Assembly: GCA_930367205.1 (NCBI GenBank)
Contig: OV884011.1
Location: 139,745,937 to 139,809,936 of the forward strand
DNA: 64,000 nt
Direction: 5' to 3'
Source: Acanthosoma haemorrhoidale
Lineage: Eukaryota > Arthropoda > Insecta > Hemiptera > Acanthosomatidae
The stretch's first letter is position 1. The number at the start of each line of letters is the position of its first letter. The position numbers and the translations under genes were made by a program. Of the stretch, positions 23,772 to 35,676 are shown piece by piece. The notes under the pieces were generated by a model. It ran no database searches, had not been told where the DNA came from, and saw nothing but the letters and a program-made list of their open reading frames with translations.

Positions 23772-24856
23772 AGTAGTACATAAAGGCGGGTTGACACTGA
23801 GTAAGAAGGAGATGACCTTGAAGGAGGTCGTATCGCGTTATCGCATGACCTTGAGGTCATTGGCCGTCCTTGGTAGGGCAAGGGGGTGCCCTTGCTAGGG
23901 CTGGGGGGTGTATTTTTAGGGGAGGGGTGTGTCCTTGAGAGGTGATAAGAGTTGATGAGTGTTTCAAGAGCCGCTAGATGGTAGATGTGGCAACCCCGCA
24001 ATGTAGATTTGTCAACATCGCATGGGGGGTGTGTCCTTGTGACGCAATGTGAGGCGTGGCCAGCTGATATCTTCTTTATCATTCATAGTTCCGCCCAAGC
24101 CGCGGCTTTTTCTTGGTGTCAGCTGTAGTATGGTAGTAATATGGGTGGGGGAAAATGTGTTTTTAATCTCAGGGCGTCTTTTCTTTCAATTAGTTCAAGA
24201 TGTGTAAGCGAACAGGTTGGATCTTGAGGTATGAGAATGATCGTTTGTCTACATTAGTTGGATGGTCTTCACCGGTGAGTGCCGTTAATCTTGAAATCAG
24301 CAGGATTTTATTATTTGAAAAAATGAGACCGAACAAGGTGTCCTTTCTGTGGAGTAATATTACACGAATGGTTGGTACATGATTACATTGTACATTGATC
24401 ATTCTGAATGCAATATATTGAAGCATAATGCCTTTCATTGCATTCAGAATGAAATTAGTACAGTATGATTCGTAAAGCTCACAAAGGAACAGGTCTAGAA
24501 AAAGCCACGGCTTGGGCGGAACTATGAATGATAAAGAAGATATCAGCTTCATATTGCGTCACAAGGACACACCCCCCATGTACGTCACAAGGACACTGTA
24601 CGTCACAAGGACACACCTCCCATGCGATGTTGTCAAATCTACAAATGCGAGGTTGCCACATCTACCATCTAGCGGCTCTTGACACACTCATCAACTCTTT
24701 TCACCTCTCAAGGACACACCCACCCTGCCCTGCCAAGGACACCCCTCTGCCCTACCAAGGACGGTCAATGACCTCAAGGTCATGCGATAACGCGTTATAA
24801 CACCCTTCAAAGTCATCTCCTTCTTACTCATGCTCAACCCGTCTTTATGTACTACT
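23772..24856. mobile_element. Long-terminal-inverted-repeat (foldback-like) element
   Basis: The 1085-bp element starts AGTAGTACATAAAG and ends with its exact reverse complement. The arms are about 340 bp (left to about 24114) and 360 bp (right from about 24496). They stay similar throughout: CGGCTTGGGCGGAACTATGA on the right is mirrored on the left. TACAAT on both sides (23766-23771 and 24857-24862) is a possible 6-bp target duplication. The about 380-bp centre has no transposase and contains a second perfect 16-bp-arm hairpin at 24399-24452. The arms hold G/C-rich GTCACAAGGACAC-type motifs, duplicated in the right arm. It sits in the 3' UTR of J2 copy A. Confidence 0.85.
24399..24452. repeat. 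Hairpin in centre of inverted-repeat element
   Basis: TCATTCTGAATGCAAT and its exact reverse complement are separated by 22 bases. Confidence 0.85.
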
Positions 24857-25010
24857 TACAATGCAGATCACTATTTTGTATACTAAAATTTGTATAAAAT
24901 GTAGCCAAGCTACAGGAAATTCAATGAAGCAATTGTAAATAAATACGTTTGTAAAATCTATATTTTGTTGACAAGGGGATCAGGAAAAAAAGTAAGAAAT
25001 AAAATAAACT

Positions 25011-25479
25011 TATTGTATTAGTTTGCACAATTATCATCATGTAACCTACGCCGTAAGGTGAATTGCGTGTTAACAATGATTATGTGCAGAAGTAGAAACT
25101 TAGACAGAGCTAAGGCAATGATTACCGTCCGGGCACTAGGCCTGACTAAGGCTACGAACATTATAGAGGATTACTTGCTATTGATAGTGACACACTCTAG
25201 CCGAGGGGGTGGACACTCAACTGTAGCTGTGCTTGGTCCAGGTCAGACCTCGCAGATTTCTTCCACTATCTGACTCAGCCACCACATCAATGGAAGCGTT
25301 AACACCTCAACCAGGACCGTCTTCTGCTCAAATACCGGAATCTCTTTTTTCAGCCCGATTTATTTCAGGCCACTGAGTGAAAACACATCTCATCAAGCCA
25401 TGGAGATCACACATACTCCGAAAACACCAAAGTCACCTTCAATATATGTTAGCAACATAAAAAAAAATTATATTCTTGT
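25011..25479. other. Unassigned DNA with a short open frame
   Basis: A 71-codon plus-strand frame (25058-25273) matches nothing I know. The end of this stretch may be part of the decayed LINE ORF1 that follows. Confidence 0.3.
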
Positions 25480-25840
25480 TTATATTGTTGATACACAAGG
25501 ATCACGGCCGATAACTCAGATACTTATCTTACAATCGTTAAATATCTTGAAAACATAAAAGCTGAGTTCCATACCTAATAGTTAAAGGAAGATCGAGCCC
25601 TGAGGGTTGTCATAAGGGATTTTCAACCTACAACACCAATCGACCTAATTCAAGAAGAGCTTAAAGCAAGACAAATAGTCAATGTCTTTATGGCGGAAAA
25701 ATACGTGGAATCTCCCAATAAAACTCCGCTACGATTATTTTCGTGAATAAAGAAAGAACTCTAGGTGACGAGAAGATTTACGAGGTGAACTACACTAGAG
25801 TCAGTGGGACAGACAGAGGGTGGAAAAACCACAACTACCA
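25480..25840 (+). pseudogene. Fossil LINE ORF1 (J1-related)
   Basis: Broken frames match ORF1 of the LINE at 48605: TIVKYLENIKAEFHT (about 25530) against AIIKYLEETNADFHT, and RALRVVIRDFQPTTPID (about 25595) against SLRVVIRNLHPTTPAD. A GDEKIYEVNYTRV-like end follows near 25780. This is the PRE_C2HC-containing region. Zinc knuckles are not seen. Several stops are present, and the divergence is much greater than for the other J1 copies. Confidence 0.7.
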
Positions 25841-26699
25841 GGGTTGGAAGACGCCTCGGCAATCCCTTGCTGCTGCATATGCCTTGTCTCAGCAAGACCA
25901 GCCGTCAAATTACTAAGACTATGTAACTTATCAAGTTCTCCTCCGTAGGTGGTCGATTTCTGTAAGTCTGCTGAGTTTTTGATTTAAGCTTCCGTGCTTG
26001 TGGATCTTGCCAAGTTAATAACTGTCAAATATAATTAAGTAAAATCTGTTTAGTTGAGTACAATAATTTACATCCAGTCTTAAACGGTGATCAGTTATGA
26101 ATCTGAATGAAGGCAGTAGGTGGAAGCCGTATGTAAAAAGCTGTTAGACAAGGAAATTAATATATATAAAGAATGGGAGGGGGGAGTCTGGGAGTAAGTG
26201 ATCGCGAAATGGGATGAAATAAGAAGAGGGTTCAGTAAGTGCTTAAGATTCATTATTATTATTATAGTGCTAGGGTCAAGGGTCTTCAATAGAATAGAAA
26301 AAAATTATTAAGTCCCTATGAATAACATTGATGTTCAGATGACAAATTCACATCTGGCAAGTAAAAAGAACTAATATGTCATAATAACAAAACTATTGAC
26401 AGTGTAAAATAAAGCGCAAGCATCCCTTGTTTGACTGTCTTTATTAAACAAAGTTATAGATGGATCCACCTTCAGAAACCAAAACAATATGCAGTCTTTG
26501 CATTTTGACATTCAATAAAAGCTATTAGATTAATAGTAAATAAAACAAAAGATGATATACAAGATGGCAGCCAACTACTAACTAATAAATAAAAATACTA
26601 AATACAAGTCAGAAAATATAATATAATATAATGGATGAATCCTTCCCAGATTAACGAAGTTCTCTTTTAATAGTGAGGAGCTGTTGGAATAGAAGAGCT
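25841..26699. other. AT-rich DNA with a LINE-like trace
   Basis: On the minus strand, 26095-26289 resembles part of the LINE C-terminal fragment at 26700-27060: a similar serine/isoleucine-rich stretch ending at a TATATATAA motif. Nothing else is seen. Confidence 0.35.
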
Positions 26700-27060
26700 T
26701 CAAAGGTTAGGAAGGATGACGCATATTAGGAGGATCGTATGCTGCAGTTGTATTGACAGGAGTATAAACATCAGAGAGACGGGATCTTGTGTTCCAGGAG
26801 TGAACTGAGGATTTGAACTGTAAGATATTGTATATATAAGGGGGAGGGAGGGGTGAGTTGATAGTTTTAGAAACGAATAAAATGAGGAAATATTGTGCAT
26901 GGAAGGAGAGGTGGTCTCCCACCCTAACTCAGCGTACAGGTGAGAGACATGGGAGCACCGTGGAGTTCCAAAGACAAATCTATCGAAGTGATTCATGATT
27001 CGCTTATGCTTTTCCTTCAGCCCAACCAAGATAGCCTCCATACAAAAAGTTAATTAAGAG
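26700..27060 (-). pseudogene. LINE RT C-terminal fragment, different family
   Basis: A 113-codon minus-strand frame has the layout found after the RT domain of many LINEs: a basic helix, FDRFVFGTPRCSHVSHLYAE, then LGW, then a downstream NTRSRLSDVYTPVNTT segment in a shifted frame. I do not recognise the family; it differs from J1 and J2. Confidence 0.45.
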
Positions 27061-29893
27061 ATTCATGTGGATGGTATTTTCAAATATTGAACGGTTTGGC
27101 TTACCAAACAGCTATAGTTTTTTTTTTATCGTGGCGTACAGTAGAGGGTAAATGGTATGGTCTATTGTTGTTATAGCTTCCTAGTTTCCTTAGATAATTA
27201 ATAATTGTTATATGTGGTAAGGTGATTACGTTCGATGAACTCACAAATCTAATTTCTCTTTGCTGGTCAGTCATCGTTTTCCATCATCGTTGATTAAGCA
27301 GAGAACATCTCTACTCAATCATCTTAGAAGTAAGGTAATTGAGAAATGATGAAAGGGCGGAAGATATTTCTCATGGGATATTTTCTTGATGTATTAGAAC
27401 CTCCACATAAATCTAGCGTACACGTAGCAATTCTTTGGCCACATAGTTTGGTCGACGATCTAGTGGCTTTTGCCTTCCGAAGTAATATTTTCTGAATACC
27501 ATTTATGGTGAATTTGCCCAATATTGATTGTGTTGTAGTGTTTTAGCTTAGGAATGACAAGAATTTCACTGCCCTAGCTCGACACAATCTGACGTAGCAG
27601 TAGTTAATGTGAACATACTTTGATATTTCTCATTTTGACCTGTGGTTGGAGACGCAACAACACATTTATTGAGGATAAAGGAAAACCTTTATCGTTTATA
27701 TATAGAGCGTTTATACAAGACGGCTTGAGTGGTTGTATCTGTTCCGTTTTTAAAACGTTTATGTGAACAGGGTGATTGTATCAGTTCAAGCTGAACATGA
27801 AACAAACAAGTGCCTGAATTTTGCACTAAATCTGTGGCTACAATTAAAAATGTAAAAATACAGTTGAATCGGCACAAACCAGCAGGCACTTTCCCTGCAG
27901 TTGGTTTTTAATAGGGTTTAGTATTAACAAATAGATTTTCTAATACATTAACATAACATATCTACTGAATATAGTAACTGAAATGTGTATCACATGCGCA
28001 CTTCACAATTAAGTTATGTAATAAGGGTTTTGTGTGTAACATTGTTACATAAGTTGAAGTTAGCTACACTCTTCATCTGGCTTGTAAGTTTGTAACGTCT
28101 ACCAATTTTTTTCGTTTATTTTTTGAGTCAGTTTTCACTAGCTCATCTCTGTTTATAGTGGTAAGGATCGCAGGCTCACAATGGATACCTTGATTCAGCT
28201 GCCGCCTCACACGAAGGATGTGTTTACGTTGGGATAAGTGTGTTTATCAATCTTTGCGGGTAAAATGAGCAAGCACTTGAATATTGACTAAAAACAAATA
28301 GCGGCAACACATACTTTGGTAGGTCTTGTGCTACCAGTGGAGGTCATACAATGATTTATACTTTTTTTATATTACTTAGAAGTACTTCTGGCAATCTCCC
28401 TACCGCCTGTTAATTTTGCCTGTAATTTCCACATAGTTCTTCATTCCCCTCTCCACTTCTGGCTGATGGCATTCTCTAAGACCATACTTAAGCGGTATCC
28501 ACCTTGTTTCTTTCTCCCCCCTCTTTGTTGATCGATAAGTATTCTTGCTAGTTTTTTTTTTCTATATGTAATTTATAGACTTATATTTTAATTTAATTAT
28601 AAATGATTGAAAAAAAAAAATATATATATTCCTTCTCCTTACACAATAATGCTATGTTTATTTAATAATACTTATACCTCTTTTTCAAATTATTAACGTA
28701 TGTTGATGTATGTACATCAAATTCATAAACTAGTTTCTGTTTCATTATTGTTAATTTATATTCAATATCATATATTTATATGTTTATATATTAGTTATAT
28801 TTATATATTTAGGGTTTATATTATGTAGTTTTATAAAGTATAAATTCTTTTCTATCTTCAAAATGATTCAGTTTGAAACCACAATGGATCGGACCAGTTG
28901 AGTCCAATGCTATAACTCTCCGTTATTAAGGGGCACTGTTTGTCTGGGAAACTTCATTAAACTTGCTACATGCTGTCCGCCTGCCCTTTCCCGATAGTCT
29001 GCAGAAAATTAACAAGTTCACGGCCGCTTGAGAATATTTTACTTACTGCAGGGGGGATCTTAGTCTTAGTAATTGAACTGTGTTGAACATCAGGCTGTTG
29101 GATTTTGAAATTAAATTATTGCCAAGTACGATCTCCCTTGGCCGATATTGGACGCAAAAATGATCCATTCAAACTGAAACATTCAAGATATCCTCAAGGT
29201 TTGCTGACAAGGTTTATTGGTTAAGACAATGTGAAAGAATTAGAGAAAAAACTAACTTTAAAACTGACTTTTTCTCCTCGAAATTGTTCCTACCATAGAC
29301 GTTAAAGATAAGAAACTGTGAAAATTCAAAGATAAGACACTGAAAAAAAACAACTTATTTTCAAGGATATAAGAAACAAAATAAAGAAATTCTGGAAAAA
29401 AAATAGGCAACCATTTGATTAATATAAATATTAATTAACGGCAGACCTCATCTCATACATTATCTGCTCTAGATTTCTTAGCGGCCTATGTCGCTCAAAT
29501 TGTTTACTTTTTTTACTGTTCATACAGGTGGTCTGAAAAGTTTCCGACCTCAACATGAAGATGATAATAAAATAAATAAAAGATAGTACGTAAGCTACTA
29601 CGTAGGAAGTAACATATTTTTATTTGAGACTTATAAATTTCAATGTTTCACGCTGGCAGGCAAGAAGCCACTCATATCAATATCATTAACACCGATTTTA
29701 TAAAACAACAATTAGCGGAAGCAAACCAGATTAGGGTTAGGATTCATAGAATGTATAAGAATTAAAACGATATCCTGAACCATTACACTCAGAATAAAAA
29801 TATGCTACATTTTATAGGCACAGTCATGAAAACAGGGGTTTAAATTAAAACTGATAAATGAAAATATATATTGTAGCGTGCAGGAGGTAAAAA

Positions 29894-29928
29894 AGTACCA
29901 ATAGAGTAATAATTACTCTATTAGTACT
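29894..29928. repeat. Palindrome 1
   Basis: 17-bp arms (AGTACCAATAGAGTAAT and ATTACTCTATTAGTACT) with one mismatch and a 1-base spacer. Confidence 0.85.
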
Positions 29929-29935
29929 TGGCCTG

Positions 29936-29959
29936 CTATCAATAATTGATTATTGATAG
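29936..29959. repeat. Palindrome 2
   Basis: CTATCAATAAT and ATTATTGATAG are perfect 11-bp arms around TG, seven bases after palindrome 1. Confidence 0.85.
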
Positions 29960-30328
29960 AAATTAATTTAGGAACCAACTTCATGATGTGTTACGGTGAT
30001 AATTATGGGATTTGTATTCTTAAATGATGCAAAAGCAGGTATCATATTACAAATTATAAGTGATTTGAAGTGGGGTCAAGGTCTAGAATATTTCCCAGGT
30101 CACAAATTTCGTATCATATAAAAATTAGTAATAAATAGACATAAGGTTATAGATAAAATCATTACCTAAAAGCCTGGATATATTTGCTCATCATTTTCCA
30201 GACGTTGCCTAATCTTAATCGGGTATTTCTTTCCTTCTCGAATGATTTCCTTTACATATAAAATATGAATAAAAGCGTGTTCATGATATCGCCTTGTTTC
30301 ACAACGCATCTGATCCCAACTTTATCCC

Positions 30329-30965
30329 TGTAGCAACCACTAACTACATAAGATAAATCACCCTATACTCTATTGCATATATATTGTAAGCAAAAGTAAA
30401 ATAACATGAACTAAATGTATTATAAACAAATGTAAATCATTGTGAAAGTGTTAAGCAATAAAAGGCGGGAGCCAACGAATTCACACGAGAAAGGGTCACC
30501 AGCTGGCAGTCATAAACATAAAAGTGTCACCAGCTGGCAGTCATAAACTTAACAACCCTTCAGGGGGCCTCTCTACCTCCAGGGCTTTCCCCGGGTCGGG
30601 TAAGGAGGCGGCGGTCACGTGTCTCACTACCGGTCACGTTCCTCACCCCAGGTGTGCGTGTGTAGAGAGGGTACTTAAGGCAGGGCTACTGGCCCTGTTA
30701 GTTAGTCTCTCTCGCGACTCTCCCGTGGTCTTTACTCGTGACGCTTGCTTGGTTTCCGCTCGAACTCTGAAAACTTGACTAATTCTTTACCAAACCTCTG
30801 TACCTCTTCTCTTGAACTTAGTGCATTGTCGGGGCACATACCTATCATAAATGGAGTCAGATAGTAATGCCGTCATGGAACGATTGTCCATGTTATAAAC
30901 TCGAACAATCCGCACTTGTCACCAGGGCTAGGGTTATCAGGCACTTCCATAGTGACGACCCGACA
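30329..30965 (+). repeat. Solo LTR of the Gypsy-1 family
   Basis: It starts TGTAGCAACC and ends GACGACCCGACA. The 5 bp on either side are identical (ATCCC at 30324-30328 and 30966-30970), so it is a complete insertion reduced to one LTR by LTR-LTR recombination. It carries a short internal duplication (GTCACCAGCTGGCAGTCATA twice, about 30496-30545). An 84-codon frame inside it is not taken as a gene. Confidence 0.9.
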
Positions 30966-32684
30966 ATCCCATCGATCCTTAAGGTTATGTATATATAAAC
31001 TTTGTTATCACTTTTAATAGCCGTAATTAAATTCTCCGGAACCTGTTTTATCTTCAAAGAATGGCTGATCATTTATTGTAATAATTTCATAAGCATATTG
31101 TGTACTTGTATTTATGTCTTTTTCATTTCAACCCTAAGAGTAAAGATATGGGTCTTGCGTTTGTATATTTGGTCTGAATGCAACTTGATCTTTTCGGATA
31201 CTGTATTCTACCATAAGGTCTCAATCCCTTGTTCAATATACTGGAGTAAGTTCGTAACACCGCTAATGATTGGAACATATAAAGCACTGTTCAACGAACT
31301 AGTCAACAACATTAGTGTATTTTATATTATTTTGGAGCAGTTGGCAATGAAAATATACATTTACGGCAGGTAGATTTGTTTTATAATAGACTACTACAAT
31401 TTTATCGATTATCATTACATACTCTTGACATCTATATGGTATTTATTAATTTCTATTGAACAATTACTCAACTAGCCATTGTGACGTCCCAAACTCGGAA
31501 GTCTCAGTCCAACCTATTGATAGTCCGGGTGCCTTAACAAACTGCCTTGGAGCACTTCCGTCGAAGCAATCTCGGTGTTGGTTAAGCGCTGTCGGCTATT
31601 AGAGACTAAATCGTCACATAATAGAGTAGGTTAACTAAAATAATTTGAATTGTGAAACGGTCACTCGGTTGTATAAGAACTGTTAGATTCTAATTCTGAT
31701 GACCTGATAACTATTGCATATTAATCAGGAACTAACAAGACCATATAGTTTGATAGTTTGCGAGTTGTACAACATGAGGAACTGTTGTTTTGCAGGTTAT
31801 CTCTGGATACACAGAGCCACTGAGATTGCATGACCATCATAAAATAACTAAAAAAAACATAAAGCCTACTAAAACCGACTTGAAACGTATTAAACATACG
31901 ATCATTGAAATTCTTTGTGTCTTTTCGTCTTCCATGGGCCCTTAAAGAACTCGGAGATTGGCAGATAAAGAGGGGATACATAAAGAAATGTTGGTCCAAC
32001 AACAAGGCCAATAGCATTTTTGGCCAGCTCCTGTGTTATGCCCATTTCCTCTTAACTGTTATTCCAGGAATCTACCTGTCCCACTAACAGTGACCTCCAT
32101 TTAATGGAAAGTTCTTCTAGTGGAATTCTATCGCAGCCTAAGGTGAAAAACCTTAGTCTCCGAAATGCCTCGCATTATCCCAAAACGTGGTAGGAGGTTT
32201 GCTCTTCCAATTTGCATTTGGGTTAAATGTGGATCTGGTATAAGGCTATGTGTTGGCTTAATTTGTAGTGTCTGGGCCAAATTCCTGTTACGAGTTTAAC
32301 GTTTTGCCAGCTATATTTGAATATTTATTTTGAAGGGTCTGCTATCCTTTCTGCAGTTAGGTGTTGGACCATTGTTAGTCCACTTTAGTCCACACCCACC
32401 GTTCGAATATAGATCTCAAAATAGCTTCTGATATGTGAGCACGACAATTTCAAGTTAAAACTTTTTTTTCATACTTGCTGCTACTGTCTGTAGACCCCCG
32501 CCTAATCAACAAGTTTGACTCTCATGATCCGGGGGCCTTCCTCCGGGCTTGGCAATAACGAATGATTGCCAAGAGTTATTGATAAATCACAGAAAATATA
32601 TTTATATTAACCTATACACAAAACTTAAAAACCTATTTAAATCACCTGAAACCAATTAAATACGGGATAAAAACATAATGATGA
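30966..32684. other. Non-coding DNA
   Basis: AT-rich. A 135-bp segment at 31484-31618 is bounded by TGTGACG and CGTCACA and could be a small element. The first 53 bp (30966-31018) are repeated after the LTR at 36039-36658. Confidence 0.4.
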
Positions 32685-33120
32685 ATGGCACCCGTTGCTT
32701 AGTGTGCCGTCGCTGGGTGAGTTCATCCACCGGAGACACATAAAGTTTTTTGACTCGGCAGCACCTAACCAACCCAGTGAGTGTTTAGCACTATGACCCC
32801 ACCACCCCTCCCGCATCGATAGCAACAGACTGTCGGGGAAAAATCAGGTAAAGAATTAGTATGTAAGTTAGTTTTAAGTTTGATCAAAAAGGTAAGCCCC
32901 ATCGCCTTTATTTGTCAGTTCAGTCCAGTCACGTATAATGTGTATCATTATACTTATTTATCCATTATATAATTTTTATAAAATAACAAAACCTGTATAT
33001 AATGTAGCGATGCAACAGGAAATACAAAAATAATTTGTAAATAGATTCGCCTGAGGATCTATAATTGTATATAATTATCTGTAAATTTAAAGGGGCTATG
33101 GGAAAAAATAAATAAATAAA
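32685..33120 (+). mobile_element. J2 LINE 3' fragment
   Basis: It matches 22430-22690 of copy A (CACCCGTTGCTTAGTGTGCC, CTGTCGGGGAAAA) and continues through the complete 3' UTR to an A-rich end. It shows what the copy A 3' end looked like before the two insertions. Confidence 0.85.
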
Positions 33121-35157
33121 AAAAAGGAACATACTCCGAGGTGTTGTGTCAATCCATTAACATCGAACAGACACACAAGCAAAACTGGCTTTGGAATTAA
33201 TTATCCTAATAATATATCTGTTTATATAATTAATACATTGTTCACTGGGATGAATACTAAAATTTAGCTTGAAGCGCTTTAACTGAAGTTAAGCCTAATC
33301 CGGGCTTACCCGGTTGTGTGCTTGAGGCCAAAATCCTTATCTTTCCATCGACCTACCCCTATCACTCTCTGCCAGTTATCTTGCACCTGTCACGCAATAA
33401 TAACTAGTTGTTTCAAGAATCAGTAGCTTCACTAATTTGTTTCATATTGTATTTATATTTCAACGATTTTACTTTTTTTTTCTTGAAAAAATATTGAATG
33501 ATGGTGTATAAAACTACATTTTATTCTTGATGCAAAATTTGTTGCATATGGTCATATTCTGCTAATTGTGGCTAGTTCTTGAAATTTGTAAAAACAGCTC
33601 TACCTGCCCAGAACGTGTATTTGCATTTACAAACGCTCTCTGCAGCCACGATGTCGTTTTCAGTGCTACAAAAACAAGTAAAAAATTATCAGAAACAAGT
33701 ATGACTCATATGGTGAACATAATTATCTTATATTAGGAAACATGCCTACATCAGATTATCAAATCAAAACCAGCAAAACAAAAAACGAACATCAAAGTAG
33801 TCAACATTGAAGGTAAAAAAGTAAAAAATGTGTGTCTGCTCTAAGCACCCTAACCAGTTTGAGCAACTGTCACCCGTCAGTCAGGTTAAATGGAGAAATA
33901 AACATATTTTTCTTAACTAACTTTTTTTTTAATTTAACATGCGAATTTATGAACATCTTCGGCCTCTCTGGAAACTACTTTTACATAGCAATGAATTATT
34001 TGAAATTAAGGGGAAAATGATTTTATAGTAAACATTTTGATTAATAATTACTCTTTTGTTTTAACAACAATTTTTATTTTTTCCCACTATCACCTCAACT
34101 AGTGTCGTTTTAGCTATGATCTATTGTTTCTTTCATGTTAAAGCATCGGTTATTGGTTTAAGTGGTCAGGTTAGACATCCTGCTTAGTGTCAAGAATTTA
34201 AGTTTAAGTTTAATTAGCAGCTCGTGATTCTCTAAAATAAATCAGCCCTAGTACTGTTCTGTTATTGGCAGTTTTCATTAGCGTTATGGCGAAATTTACG
34301 TACAGACTATAATAAGTCTATTTCAAACGGCTCAATAACAAGAGTAGGACTATGGTAAGGGAGGTATTAACCGCTAGTTAACATCACTGGAGTGGGGAGT
34401 ACGGCTCATGCGCCCAAAACTATTTATCAACTATTAAACATATAGAGCAGCCAGTGTCCCTCGGGGACCCTCTGTGGGAGCTTTTTCGGCGTGTTCCGGA
34501 TTATGCTGCTTCACTGATAGACAAAATTAACGCACCACCATTATTTTTTGAATGATTTCCAATTGCGCAAATTTTAGATTTTATATTTTTAGTTGAAAAA
34601 ATAAGTCATTTGAAAAGGAAATTTTATTTTGCACAGATAATCGAAGTTGCAGAATGATTATAGAATTAAATATACTGTAAAACAAAGATAAACTAGTAAA
34701 AAAATGTTTACATAAAACGTACTCAATAGTGGCTCCTGGCTGTCTCCGTGTAAAACTACGGTCATCTGAAGACTCCAACTCTCACCTCATCTGAAAAGAG
34801 TACTCTCTTTTAGTTTTTTAAAACCCTACTACGAGATCCGGACCCAGAAGGGGTTCCCTCACGAGCCTCGCTCACAGTACACGGGACCCATATAATACAA
34901 GGGTATTTCGTTGCCTGCGGTACGCGTATTCCAGTGCAATTGGGTGTGTGGGAGGATCAGCGCACCTTTGTTCTTTTAAGACGATTTTATTGTATTTATC
35001 CCTAAGGTTAACTTAATTCTATATACGAAGGAACTCAACTCCATCTTGGTTAAACGGTGCCTTCTTGATGAGCACCCCCGATATTATTCCTATTCAGCCT
35101 GCAACACTCCCCTGGACAAGGTGAAGTGCACTGGTCCCTGCAGCTCCTTCCACTTAT
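33121..35157. other. Non-coding DNA
   Basis: AT-rich with no recognised gene, RNA or element border. Confidence 0.4.
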
Positions 35158-35392
35158 TGACCAAGCTTTTGACAAGGTCTGGCACGCAGGTTTGCTTTAC
35201 AAGCTCAAAACATATTTACCACAGACCCTTTTGGTAATCCTACAGTCCTACCTTTCGAACCACTTCTTCCAAGTCCGCTGTGGCTTAGAATATTCTAACT
35301 ACTATCCCATAAAAGCAGGAGTTCCACAGCGCAGTGTCCTGGGTCCCATCCTCTATAACCAATACACCTCTGAAGTCCCCTCTGCCCCCAAT

Positions 35393-35553
35393 GTAAGTGT
35401 AGTATCTGTTCTTATCAGCTTAATCTCTGGTACGACTCCCATCGGGGGTCCAGAAGATTAAACTGATTTTTGGGAAATGACGGAGTGCTAGGGGCTTCCT
35501 CCACCTCTGTCGCGGGTTGACCCGGTATTGCAGTACCTCCGGGAACGGCCCAT
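35393..35553 (+). pseudogene. U2 snRNA pseudogene, 5'-truncated, sense
   Basis: The match to U2 small nuclear RNA starts about 28 bases into the molecule. It contains the branch-point recognition sequence GTAGTA (35399-35404), TATCTGTTCTTATCAGCTTAA, the Sm site ATTTTTGG (35466-35473), GACGGAGTGCTAGGGGCTT of stem-loop III, and the stem-loop IV core GGTATTGCAGTACC (35524-35537). The 5' end, with the U6-pairing region, and any promoter are missing. It lies inside a LINE, so it is not expected to be expressed from its own promoter. Identification rests on long exact tracts shared with fly and human U2. Confidence 0.92.
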
Positions 35554-35609
35554 ATAAATAAAACCACTGACTCAATTAATTAATTTAATTGAGTCAATAA
35601 ACGAAACAA

Positions 35610-35676
35610 ATATGGGCCGTTTCCGGAGGTACTGGTCAACCCGCGACAGAGGGCACAAGCCGCTAGCACTCCGTCA
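35610..35676 (-). pseudogene. Second U2 snRNA 3' domain, inverted
   Basis: The reverse complement repeats the sense copy from TGACGGAGTGCTAG to GGCCCATAT. It has an internal deletion removing most of the GGTATTGC loop and several substitutions. With the sense copy it forms a long imperfect hairpin. The spacer itself contains a 12-bp-arm palindrome (TGACTCAATTAA and TTAATTGAGTCA). Confidence 0.9.

Larger units (their letters stand above)
21470..25010 (+). mobile_element. J2 LINE copy A, split by two younger insertions
   Basis: The RT fragments are at 21481-22200 (FECTQAFDSVSH, then a catalytic box reading FTDD near 21920 instead of YADD) and 22288-22587 (C-terminal domain, RLQQYQNGIMRKVFRHTSLE). 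The 3' UTR runs from 22588 to 22691, resumes at 23739-23771 and ends at 24857-25010. It is recognised by comparison with the uninterrupted fragment at 32685-33120 (CAGTTCAGTCCA, TATAATGT, AATGTAG, CAGGAAAT blocks). Copy B and an inverted-repeat element occupy the gaps. Several frameshifts make it inactive. Confidence 0.8.
27061..30328. other. AT-rich non-coding DNA
   Basis: No genes are seen. It contains poly-T tracts, a mariner-like terminal motif at about 29524-29550 without a partner, and a pair of palindromes at 29894-29961. Confidence 0.4.

Noticed and set aside
23772..24856. CRISPR-like impression from repeated AGGACAC motifs
   Set aside because: Spacing is irregular, units are short and the sequence is eukaryotic; the repeats belong to the arms of a foldback element.
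29524..29550. Mariner-like terminal motif CAGGTGGTCTGAAAAGTTTC
   Set aside because: No inverted partner within 2 kb and no transposase nearby, so no element can be delimited.
31484..31618. 135-bp segment bounded by TGTGACG and CGTCACA
   Set aside because: A 7-bp inverted pair is too short to claim an element without other copies or a target duplication.
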